Of a stretch of DNA of 57,614 bases, positions 38,601 to 45,388 are shown piece after piece (within the stretch, counting starts at the first letter, position 1; each line of letters starts with the position of its first letter). The notes under the pieces are model-generated. The model did not search any database. It had not been told where the DNA came from and saw nothing but the letters and a program-made list of their open reading frames with translations. A program made the translations under genes and the position numbers. Source of the stretch: Prevotella sp. (GTDB lineage: Bacteria > Bacteroidota > Bacteroidia > Bacteroidales > Bacteroidaceae). Location: the NCBI GenBank assembly GCA_016285055.1, contig JAEEPZ010000012.1, positions 1-57,614 of the forward strand, written 5' to 3'.

Positions 38601-40622
38601 TCAGTCAATCTGGTTGCCGGTGTAGAGCTGATAATACTGTCCGCGCAGGGCGAGGAGCTCCTCGTGTGTGCCATGCTCGGCAATGCGTCCGTGGTCGAGT
38701 ACGATGATCTGGTCGGCATTGCGCACGGTGCTCAGGCGGTGGGCAATGACGAAGGTAGTGCGCCCGCGCATCAGCGTGTCCATGCCCCGCTGCACCAACT
38801 GCTCGGTGCGTGTGTCGACTGAGCTGGTGGCCTCGTCGAGAATCAGCACGGGCGGATTGGCTACGGCGGCACGGGCGATGGCCAAGAGCTGTCGCTCACC
38901 CTGCGAAAGGTTGCCGCCGTCGCCCTGCAACATCGTCTGATAGCCATTGGCCAGACGGCGGATGAAGTCATGCGCGCCGACCAGCTGGGCAGCCTTGACA
39001 CAGTCGTCGTCGGTGGCATCGAGGCTGCCGTAGCGGATATTGTCGAGCACCGTGCCCGTGAAGAGATGCGTCTCCTGCAGCACGATGGTCATGCTCCTGC
39101 GCAGCGACTTCTTCTGAATGTCAGTGATGGGGATGCCGTCGTAGAGGATGGCAGCAGCAGGCCCAGCCCCGGAAGACCCACCCCCGGCCCCTCCCTGTGA
39201 GGGAGGGGTGCTATCACCTTGCACGCCCGTATAGTCCGCCTTTGAGGTAATTCCTCCCCTCCCTGCAGGGAGGGGCTGGGGGTGGGTCTGCTGCTGGCTT
39301 TTCTCCTCTACCTCGTAGAAACGGTTGATGAGGTTGATAATCGTGGTCTTGCCAGCACCCGTTCCACCGACGAAGGCAATCTTCTGGCCAGGCTGCGTGT
39401 TGATGTTGATGTCGAAAAGCACCTGCTTCTCAGGCACATAGCCGAAGTCCACATGCTGGAAGTCAACGTCGCCCTCCACCTTTCGGCATTGGCCATCGGC
39501 CATCGACCATTGGCCATCTCTCAACACCACCGTTCCCTCGTCCACCTCCGGCTCAGCATCGCCCAAGGCGAAGACACGCTCAGCACCCACCGAGGCATTG
39601 AGCACGCTGTTGATCTGCTGCGACACGTGGCTGATGGGCTGCGTGAAGCTCTTGTTCAGCTGGAGGAAGGCCACTATCGTTCCTAAGGTAATGGTGAACT
39701 GGAGACCGAAGATGGAGAGCTGGGAGATAGCCAGAGCAGCACCGACGACGGCCAGCAGCACATAGCCGAGGTTGCCGAGGTTGCCGTTGACGGGCATCAC
39801 CACGTTGGCTATCTTGTTGGCATTATAGGCCGAGTAACGCAGCCGCTCGTTGATGGTCTCAAAGTCGGCCACGGCCTGCTGCTCATGGCAGAACACCTTC
39901 ACCACCTTCTGGCCCGTCATCATCTCCTCAATGAAGCTGTTCACATTGGCCAGACTCTCCTGCTGCGTGCGGAAAAAGCCGCGCGACCACTTGCCCAGCT
40001 TTGTCGTCGTCACCATCATCACCACGGCGATGAAGATGCTGACCAGTGTCAGCGGGATGCTGAGCACCACCATCGACGTGAATGTGGCCACAATGGTGAT
40101 GAGCGACGAGAACACCTGCGCCATGGCCGTGGAGATCATCTGGCGCAGCGAGTCCACGTCGTTGGTGTACACCGACATCAGGTCGCCGTGCGGGTGCGTA
40201 TCGAAATAGTTGAGGGGCAGCTTCTCCATCCGCTCGAATATCTGCTTACGCAGGCGCAGCATCGTGCCCTGGCTGACATTGATCATCAGGCGGTTGTAGG
40301 CATAGCCGGCCACCACACCCAACAGGAGGATGAGTCCCAGGCGGAAGAGGGCCTGCAGCAGCGAAGCATACTCGGGGTTGGCGGCTTGCGTCAGCGGGGT
40401 GATGTAGTCGTCAATCAGCGTGCGGGTGAAGAGCGTGGAGAAGAGCGACGTGATGCTGCTCACCACGATGCACACCAAGACGGTGAGGATGCTGAACTTA
40501 TAGTTCTTCAGCACAAAGCCGAAGAGTCGCAGCATGACCTGCCGCTGCTGCTTTGTCACTTTCTGGAATCCGGCCTGCCCGCGCTGGCCGCCGGGGCCTC
40601 GTCCAAATGAAGGCTGTCTCAT
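38601..40622 (-). CDS. ABC exporter half-transporter (MdlB-like) with a 116-base palindromic insertion
   Basis: Six membrane helices precede an ATPase domain with Walker A GGTGAGKTTIINL, a modified signature LSQGERQ and an intact Walker B VLILDEATSSVD. It pairs with the product of the overlapping upstream gene as a heterodimeric multidrug/lipid-type exporter. After NRFYEVEEKSQQQ the ATPase domain contains about 40 extra residues (THPQPLPAGRGG ... TPPSQGGAGGGSSG) from the repeat at 39174-39289, before the D/Y-G-I-P-I block. Another small repeat, GQWSMADGQC, lies near the start of the domain. Both keep the frame. At 673 residues it exceeds the usual length of about 600 by about the size of the inserts. 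Confidence 0.9.
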   Translation of the reverse strand: MRQPSFGRGPGGQRGQAGFQKVTKQQRQVMLRLFGFVLKNYKFSILTVLVCIVVSSITSLFSTLFTRTLIDDYITPLTQAANPEYASLLQALFRLGLILLLGVVAGYAYNRLMINVSQGTMLRLRKQIFERMEKLPLNYFDTHPHGDLMSVYTNDVDSLRQMISTAMAQVFSSLITIVATFTSMVVLSIPLTLVSIFIAVVMMVTTTKLGKWSRGFFRTQQESLANVNSFIEEMMTGQKVVKVFCHEQQAVADFETINERLRYSAYNANKIANVVMPVNGNLGNLGYVLLAVVGAALAISQLSIFGLQFTITLGTIVAFLQLNKSFTQPISHVSQQINSVLNASVGAERVFALGDAEPEVDEGTVVLRDGQWSMADGQCRKVEGDVDFQHVDFGYVPEKQVLFDININTQPGQKIAFVGGTGAGKTTIINLINRFYEVEEKSQQQTHPQPLPAGRGGITSKADYTGVQGDSTPPSQGGAGGGSSGAGPAAAILYDGIPITDIQKKSLRRSMTIVLQETHLFTGTVLDNIRYGSLDATDDDCVKAAQLVGAHDFIRRLANGYQTMLQGDGGNLSQGERQLLAIARAAVANPPVLILDEATSSVDTRTEQLVQRGMDTLMRGRTTFVIAHRLSTVRNADQIIVLDHGRIAEHGTHEELLALRGQYYQLYTGNQID
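39174..39289. repeat. 116-base palindromic element with 23-base inverted termini in the ABC gene
   Basis: The ends are inverted repeats of 23 bases (outer AGACCCACCCCC, inner CCCCTCCCT) with one mismatch. Internal hairpins CCCCTCCCT-GTG-AGGGAGGGG and CCCCTCCCTGCAGGGAGGGG lie near each end. It translates in frame as QTHPQPLPAGRGG...STPPSQGGAGGGSSG. Related halves occur in the gene-free region at 47868-47905 and 48490-48536. Confidence 0.88.
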
Positions 40623-42451
40623 GCGGTACCTCCTTTCTTCTTTGCGTCAAAGTCGCCAGAGTCCTGTGTCTGTATGTCGTAAATCTCCTTATAAAGGGCA
40701 TTGGTGGCCAGCAGCTCGCTGTGTGTGCCGAAGCCGGTGACGACGCCATTGTCCATCACGATAATCTTGTCGCACTTCTCCACGCTGCTGATGCGCTGCG
40801 CAATGATGAGCTTCGTCATCTGCGGCAGCTGCTCGCGAAACGCCTTCTGGATGCGGGCATCGGTGCGGGTGTCGCAGGCCGATGTCGAGTCGTCGAGGAC
40901 CAATATCTTAGGCTGCTTCAACAGGGCGCGGGCGATGCACAGGCGCTGCTTCTGACCGCCGCTGACGTTGGTGCCGCCCTGCGCTATCAGCGTGTCATAC
41001 TGTTGCGGCATCTCCATGATGAACTCGTCGGCCTGCGCCATACGGCAGGCAGCACGACATTCCTCCAAAGTGGCGCCGGACTTGCCCCAACGCAGATTGT
41101 CAATCACCGACCCGCTGAACAGCGTGTTCTGCTGCAGCACCACGCTGACAGCATTGCGCAGCGCCGTCAGGTCATAGTCCTTCACATTGCGACCGCCCAC
41201 CAAGACCTCGCCCTTCGACGTGTCGTAGAGGCGGCTGATGAGGTTGACCAGCGTCGATTTGCCCGAGCCAGTGCCACCAATGACGCCAATGGTCTGACCA
41301 GAAGAAATGGAAAAGGACACATTGAAGAGGGCGGAACGGCGATGAGAATTCCCCCCTACGGCCCCCGAGAGGGCTTCATTACTCTTTAGGACATTTGTGT
41401 CCCCCTCGGGGGACGACAGGGGGGCTTGATAGTCAAACCTCACTTCCCTGAACTCCACGCTGCCATCCTGCACTTCCATCACCGGGTTGGCAGGGTTCTC
41501 GATGCTTGCCTGATGCTCGATGACCTCGCTGACGCGTTTCGCCGAGGCGGCACTCTGCGTCAGCATGACGAATATCATGGAGAGCATCATCAGGGCCTGC
41601 AGGATAGACATGACATAGGTGAAGAGGCTGGTCAGCTCGCCCGTGGTCAGCGTGCCGCCGACGATGAAGTGGGCGCCCCACCAGCTCAGGGCGATGATGC
41701 AGCCATAGACCACCATGTTCATCACGGGGTGGTTGAGCGCCATCAGGCTCTCAGCCTTCGTGTAGAGCTTGTACAGCCCGTCGGCAGCCTTCGAGAACTT
41801 CTCCGTCTCGTAGTCCTCGCGCACAAAGGCCTTCACCACGCGGATGCCCGTCACGTTCTCCTGCACACTCTGGTTCAGCTCGTCGTACTTCACATACACC
41901 TGCTGAAACAGCCGCGCCACGCGCGATATAATAAGGTATAGCGAGACGCCGAGTATCACCATCGCTATGATGAAGATGAGCGACAGGCGCGGGTCGATGA
42001 CAAGGCACATCACGATGCTGAGCAACAGGCGGAACGGCGCGCGCACGGTGATGCGCAGAATCTGCTGGAAGGCGCTCTGCAGCGAGTTCACGTCGGTGGT
42101 CATGCGCGTGACAAGTCCTGACGTAGAATACTTGTCGATGTCCTGGAAGGAGAAGGTCTGGATGTTGCGGTACATGGCGCGCCGCAGGTTGGCAGCAAAG
42201 CCCGTCGAGGCGTAGGCCGACACACGGCCGGCCAGGATGCCGAAGAGCAGCGAGAGCAGCGCCATGCCCACCATCAGCAGACCGTAGAGATAGACGGCCT
42301 GCATGTCGCCCGACATGATGCCACGGTCGATGAGCAGCGCCGTGACGTAGGGAATGAGCACATCCATCACCACCTCCAGCGCCGTCAGAAGCGGCGTGGC
42401 AATGGAGGCTTTCTTGTATTCCCCAATCTGCTTGATTAAAGTGCTTATCAT
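40619..42451 (-). CDS. ABC exporter half-transporter with degenerate catalytic site and a palindromic insertion
   Basis: Six membrane helices and an ATPase domain with Walker A GGTGSGKSTLVNL, canonical signature VSGGQKQRL, and Walker B ILVLDDSTSACD. The catalytic glutamate after Walker B is aspartate, as in the degenerate site of heterodimeric exporters such as TM287/288. It overlaps its partner gene by four bases (ATGA). Between VRFDYQ and SALFNVSFSI the two-hairpin element (41350-41426) inserts APLSSPEGDTNVLKSNEALSGAVGG, just before the beta strand leading to Walker A. The substrate is unknown. Confidence 0.9.
   Translation of the reverse strand: MISTLIKQIGEYKKASIATPLLTALEVVMDVLIPYVTALLIDRGIMSGDMQAVYLYGLLMVGMALLSLLFGILAGRVSAYASTGFAANLRRAMYRNIQTFSFQDIDKYSTSGLVTRMTTDVNSLQSAFQQILRITVRAPFRLLLSIVMCLVIDPRLSLIFIIAMVILGVSLYLIISRVARLFQQVYVKYDELNQSVQENVTGIRVVKAFVREDYETEKFSKAADGLYKLYTKAESLMALNHPVMNMVVYGCIIALSWWGAHFIVGGTLTTGELTSLFTYVMSILQALMMLSMIFVMLTQSAASAKRVSEVIEHQASIENPANPVMEVQDGSVEFREVRFDYQAPLSSPEGDTNVLKSNEALSGAVGGNSHRRSALFNVSFSISSGQTIGVIGGTGSGKSTLVNLISRLYDTSKGEVLVGGRNVKDYDLTALRNAVSVVLQQNTLFSGSVIDNLRWGKSGATLEECRAACRMAQADEFIMEMPQQYDTLIAQGGTNVSGGQKQRLCIARALLKQPKILVLDDSTSACDTRTDARIQKAFREQLPQMTKLIIAQRISSVEKCDKIIVMDNGVVTGFGTHSELLATNALYKEIYDIQTQDSGDFDAKKKGGTA
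41350..41426. repeat. Two-hairpin palindromic element in the ABC exporter gene
   Basis: This copy has an altered first hairpin (GCCCCCGAGAGGGC) and an intact GTCCCCCTCGGGGGAC second hairpin, ending in AGGGGGGCT. On the coding strand it reads APLSSPEGDTNVLKSNEALSGAVGG, in the same frame and orientation as in lon. Confidence 0.9.
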
Positions 42452-42478
42452 TTAGTTTCCTGTTGCAATAAATTGCTG

Positions 42479-42509
42479 CAAAATTACAAAAAGTCAACAG
42501 CAAAACAAA
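42479..42509 (-). promoter_or_regulatory. Promoter of the ABC exporter pair (TTTG-N19-TAATTTTG)
   Basis: Minus-strand TTTG (42509-42506) and TAATTTTG (42486-42479) are spaced by 19 bases, the consensus distance. The box ends 28 bases upstream of the ATG at 42451. Confidence 0.65.
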
Positions 42510-42524
42510 AGAATCATTTATTTT

Positions 42525-42558
42525 TTTGTCACTATTTCTCGAAAAAAACGTAACTTTG
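42525..42558 (+). promoter_or_regulatory. Promoter of the RAYT gene (TTTG-N22-TAACTTTG)
   Basis: TTTG at 42525-42528 and TAACTTTG at 42551-42558 are 22 bases apart. The ATG follows 27 bases after the box, with AGCAAGGAT just before it as a possible ribosome site. Confidence 0.6.
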
Positions 42559-42585
42559 CATCACTTTGATAGAGACAGCAAGGAT

Positions 42586-43776
42586 ATGAGCGTATCAGGA
42601 CAATGGCAATGGCAGGAGTCGGGGAAGGCATGGAAGGGCGTCGGCATCTACCATGTCACGCTGAGTGTGGCGTCGCGCGAGCCGTTGCTGGGTGTGCTTG
42701 TCATTCCTGAGAACGACCCAGCCCAGGCGCATGTGGAACGGACGGAGCTGGGGCGGTTGCTGTTGGAATGTCAGCGTTCCATCGCCGTGTTTCATCCTGA
42801 GATACAGATCTTGCAGTACTGCCTCATGCCCGACCATCTGCACAGCATCTGGTATGTCCGCCGTCCGATGGAGAAGGGCATCCGCTATGCCGTGCAAGCT
42901 TTCTGGAGGGCAGCCAAAAAGCTGGGGCGGGGCTACACCTTCCTCCACTCCCGCCCCGTAGTGCCGCCACCATCGAAGCCCGAATCCCCCTCCCCCTCGC
43001 TGCCCCCCTCGCCGTCCCTTTCGTCCATTGCCCCGGCTGAGAGCCGGGACAACCCGCAGCCCGCCTCCCCCTCGCCGCCCCTTTCGTCCATTGCCCCGGC
43101 TGAGAGCCGGGACAACCCGCTGCCCGCCTCCCTCTCGCCGTCCCTTTCGTCCATTGCCCCGGCTGGGAGCCGGGACAACCCGCTGCCCGCCTCCCCCTCG
43201 CCGTCCCTTTCGTCCATTGCCCCGGCTGAGAGCCGGGACAACCCGCTGCGTGAGATGCTGGGCGGCGAAGCCTATAGCCGCCTGGCCCCTGTCTTCACCG
43301 AGATGCCCTTCATCCGCCCCATGTCGCGCCGCGGACAGCTGCAGACCATGATCCGCTATGTGCAGCTCAACCCCCAGCGGCTGGCCACCAAGCGCCTCAT
43401 GCCCGGCTTCTTCCGCGTGCAGAAAGGCATCGTGATAGCCGGGCGCACCTATGCCGCCGTGGGCAATGCCGCCCTGCTGATGGCCCAGCGCTACGCCACC
43501 GTCCATGTGCGGCAAGCAATGGTGACAGCGGCAGAGCAAGGCGACACTCAGCCCCTGCGCAACTATATGAACGGCTGCGTGCTAAAAGCGCGCCAGGGCA
43601 CAGTGATGGTCTCGCCCTTCATATCGTCGAAAGAGAAGGCAGTGATGAATGTCCTCCTGTCCGAGCAGCATCCCTTCATCTTTCTTGCTGACAACGGCTT
43701 CCGCGATTATTACAAGCCATCCGGCGTGCTCTTCGATGCCGTCGCGGCAGGGCGCGTGCTCATCCTCAGCCCATAG
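42586..43776 (+). CDS. RAYT-like Y1 (HUH) transposase with four in-frame REP units, ended by a premature TAG
   Basis: The HUH motif is in YCLMPDHLHSIWYV, the hallmark of Y1/REP-associated tyrosine transposases. Candidate catalytic tyrosines lie just after it, in GIRYAVQAFWRAAKK. LQTMIRYVQLNPQRLA is the usual following block. Between these blocks four tandem 63-base units encode PSLSSIAPAESRDNPLPAS repeats. A C-terminal Rossmann-like extension (NGCVLKARQGTVMVSPFISSKEKAVM, YKPSGVLFDAVAAGRVLILSP) is seen in Bacteroidota relatives. The TAG at 43774 falls where a tryptophan codon is likely, and homologous-looking sequence continues to 43893, so the gene is probably truncated by a nonsense change. 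Start ATG 42586 was chosen because the promoter lies just upstream. Confidence 0.8.
   Translation: MSVSGQWQWQESGKAWKGVGIYHVTLSVASREPLLGVLVIPENDPAQAHVERTELGRLLLECQRSIAVFHPEIQILQYCLMPDHLHSIWYVRRPMEKGIRYAVQAFWRAAKKLGRGYTFLHSRPVVPPPSKPESPSPSLPPSPSLSSIAPAESRDNPQPASPSPPLSSIAPAESRDNPLPASLSPSLSSIAPAGSRDNPLPASPSPSLSSIAPAESRDNPLREMLGGEAYSRLAPVFTEMPFIRPMSRRGQLQTMIRYVQLNPQRLATKRLMPGFFRVQKGIVIAGRTYAAVGNAALLMAQRYATVHVRQAMVTAAEQGDTQPLRNYMNGCVLKARQGTVMVSPFISSKEKAVMNVLLSEQHPFIFLADNGFRDYYKPSGVLFDAVAAGRVLILSP
42990..43252 (+). repeat. Four tandem 63-base units with a CCCGGCTGAGAGCCGGG hairpin inside the RAYT gene
   Basis: Hairpins lie at 43032-43048, 43095-43111, 43158-43174 (one base changed in the loop) and 43221-43237, exactly 63 bases apart. 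Each unit adds 21 codons in frame. The hairpin is GC-rich with a three-base loop, like a REP sequence. A single copy lies in the GH106 gene. Confidence 0.92.
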
Positions 43777-43893
43777 GACTACGATGCCGGCAAACGCCAC
43801 ATCACCCGCGCCGATTGTGTAGCCCTCAATGCCATGGCAGAGGAGATAGCCAGCCTCAGTGACGAAGAGCCAAACGACCCCAAGCAGGATTAA
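43774..43893 (+). pseudogene. Severed 3' end of the RAYT gene after an in-frame TAG
   Basis: After TAG (43774-43776) the same frame stays open for 38 codons to TAA (43891-43893). It reads DYDAGKRHITRADCVALNAM then AEEIASLSDEEPNDP. The R-x-I-T-R-x-x-C-x-x-L-N pattern is what I expect at the C-terminus of this family after a Leu-x-Pro-Trp block, so TAG most likely replaced TGG. Confidence 0.75.
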
Positions 43894-43988
43894 CGGCCGC
43901 CAATCATGCCGCCCAAGGCTTTTTCCCTTTTTTCGGCGACGTTAGATTATTTTAAATATAAATGCGCCGCGATGTCGGGAAAAAGCCG

Positions 43989-43996
43989 TAACTTTG
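43989..43996 (+). promoter_or_regulatory. -7 box (TAACTTTG) adjoining the msrC-like start
   Basis: TAACTTTG ends eight bases before the ATG at 44005, so the transcript would have almost no leader. No -33 TTTG is seen at 19-21 bases. Confidence 0.55.
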
Positions 43997-44004
43997 CAGC
44001 AATT

Positions 44005-44466
44005 ATGATGAATAAACAGGAAGAATACGACGAGCTGCTGCCACAGTTGGCGGCACTCGTAGAGGGCGAGACGGAGGAGATGAGCGTCCTGGCCAACATC
44101 AGCGCCGCCCTCAAGGAGCGCTTCGGATGGTTCTGGGTAGGCTTTTATCTCGACCGTGGCGGAGAGCTGCGGCTCGGGCCGTTTCAGGGCAGCGTGGCTT
44201 GTATGCACATCGCATACGACAAAGGCGTGTGCGGCGCAGCCTTCAGCCAAAGGAAGAGCATCGTCGTGCCCGACGTGGAGCTGTTCCCCGGGCACATCGC
44301 CTGCAGCAGCCTCTCACGCTCAGAGATAGTAGTGCCCATCTTCGGCACCAACGGCCCCGTAGGCGTGCTCGACATCGACAGCACCGAGCTCAACACTTTT
44401 GACGATACCGACCGCCAGAACCTGGAGCGTGTCTGCGCCCTGTTATCCACAACGCTTTATCACTGA
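44005..44466 (+). CDS. msrC: Free methionine-(R)-sulfoxide reductase (GAF-domain fRMsr)
   Basis: A single GAF domain of about 153 residues carries the three fRMsr cysteines in GSVACMHIAYDKGVCGAAF and FPGHIACSSLSRSEIVVPIF, plus the closing GVLDIDSTELNTFDD. The enzyme reduces free methionine-R-sulfoxide in the cytoplasm using thioredoxin. The start is ATG 44005 (a second ATG follows directly); the open frame upstream to 43906 lies ahead of the promoter. It is one base from the kinase gene and probably cotranscribed with it and tex. Confidence 0.92.
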   Translation: MMNKQEEYDELLPQLAALVEGETEEMSVLANISAALKERFGWFWVGFYLDRGGELRLGPFQGSVACMHIAYDKGVCGAAFSQRKSIVVPDVELFPGHIACSSLSRSEIVVPIFGTNGPVGVLDIDSTELNTFDDTDRQNLERVCALLSTTLYH

Positions 44467-44467
44467 C

Positions 44468-45388
44468 ATGGAAAAGAAACAGATACTTTGCTTAGGCCAT
44501 ATCACCCACGACCGCATCGTGACGCCCGCCTTGCCGCAGGGCGTCGACTGCGCCGGCGGCACGGCCTATTATGTGGCATGGGCCATGCACCATCTGCCCC
44601 ACGACGTCAGCTTCGGCGTCATCACTGCCGTGGGCAGCGACCTGAAACACGAGATTGACCGGCTGCGCGACGCCGGCATCGACATCACCGACGTGGGAAG
44701 CCCCACCAGTGTGTTCTTCGAGAACAGCTACGGACGCAACATGAACAACCGCCGCCAGCGGGTGCTCTCGAAGGCAGCACCGTTCACCATCGACCAGCTG
44801 AAGGAGGCCGAAGCCGAGGTGTTCCATCTGGGCACGCTGCTCGTCGATGACTTTGCGCCCGAGGTGGTGGAATATCTCGCCACGAAAGGCCGCGTCTGCG
44901 TCGATGTGCAGGGCTATCTGCGCGAGGTGCGCAACCAGCGCGTCTATGCCGTCGACTGGGCGGACAAGCTGCGCGTGCTGAAGCACACCGACATCCTCAA
45001 GGTGAACGAGCACGAGATCGACGTGCTCACCGACGGCGAGCGTGACCTGAAGCGCGGTGCCAAGCTCATACGCTCATGGGGAGTGCGCGAGGTGCTCATC
45101 ACACTGGGCAGCTACGGCTCGCTCATCTATGCCGACGACCAGTTCTACGAGGTGCCGGGCTACGAGCCGCGACAGGTGGTCGACGCCACAGGATGCGGCG
45201 ACACCTATGCCGCAGGCTATCTCTACGCCCGAGCCCACGGTGCCAGCTACGAAGAGGCGGGACGATTCGCTGCCGCCATGTGCACACTGAAGCTGGAGCA
45301 CACCGGCCCTTTTGACGGTACGGTGGAAGACATACAAATCATTATGAAGAAAAAAACATGGATCAGTCAGCTTTTGCGAAACTTATAG
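44468..45388 (+). CDS. PfkB-family carbohydrate kinase
   Basis: The ribokinase-like fold opens ILCLGHITHDRIVTP and has GGTAYYVAWAMHHL. The C-terminal PfkB signature is VVDATGCGDTYAAGYLYARA, where the usual GAGD catalytic motif reads GCGD with the Asp base kept. It phosphorylates a sugar or nucleoside; the substrate is not determined. The last 31 bases overlap tex. Start ATG 44468 was chosen over an upstream in-frame ATG at 44399, which lies inside the preceding gene. Confidence 0.88.
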   Translation: MEKKQILCLGHITHDRIVTPALPQGVDCAGGTAYYVAWAMHHLPHDVSFGVITAVGSDLKHEIDRLRDAGIDITDVGSPTSVFFENSYGRNMNNRRQRVLSKAAPFTIDQLKEAEAEVFHLGTLLVDDFAPEVVEYLATKGRVCVDVQGYLREVRNQRVYAVDWADKLRVLKHTDILKVNEHEIDVLTDGERDLKRGAKLIRSWGVREVLITLGSYGSLIYADDQFYEVPGYEPRQVVDATGCGDTYAAGYLYARAHGASYEEAGRFAAAMCTLKLEHTGPFDGTVEDIQIIMKKKTWISQLLRNL

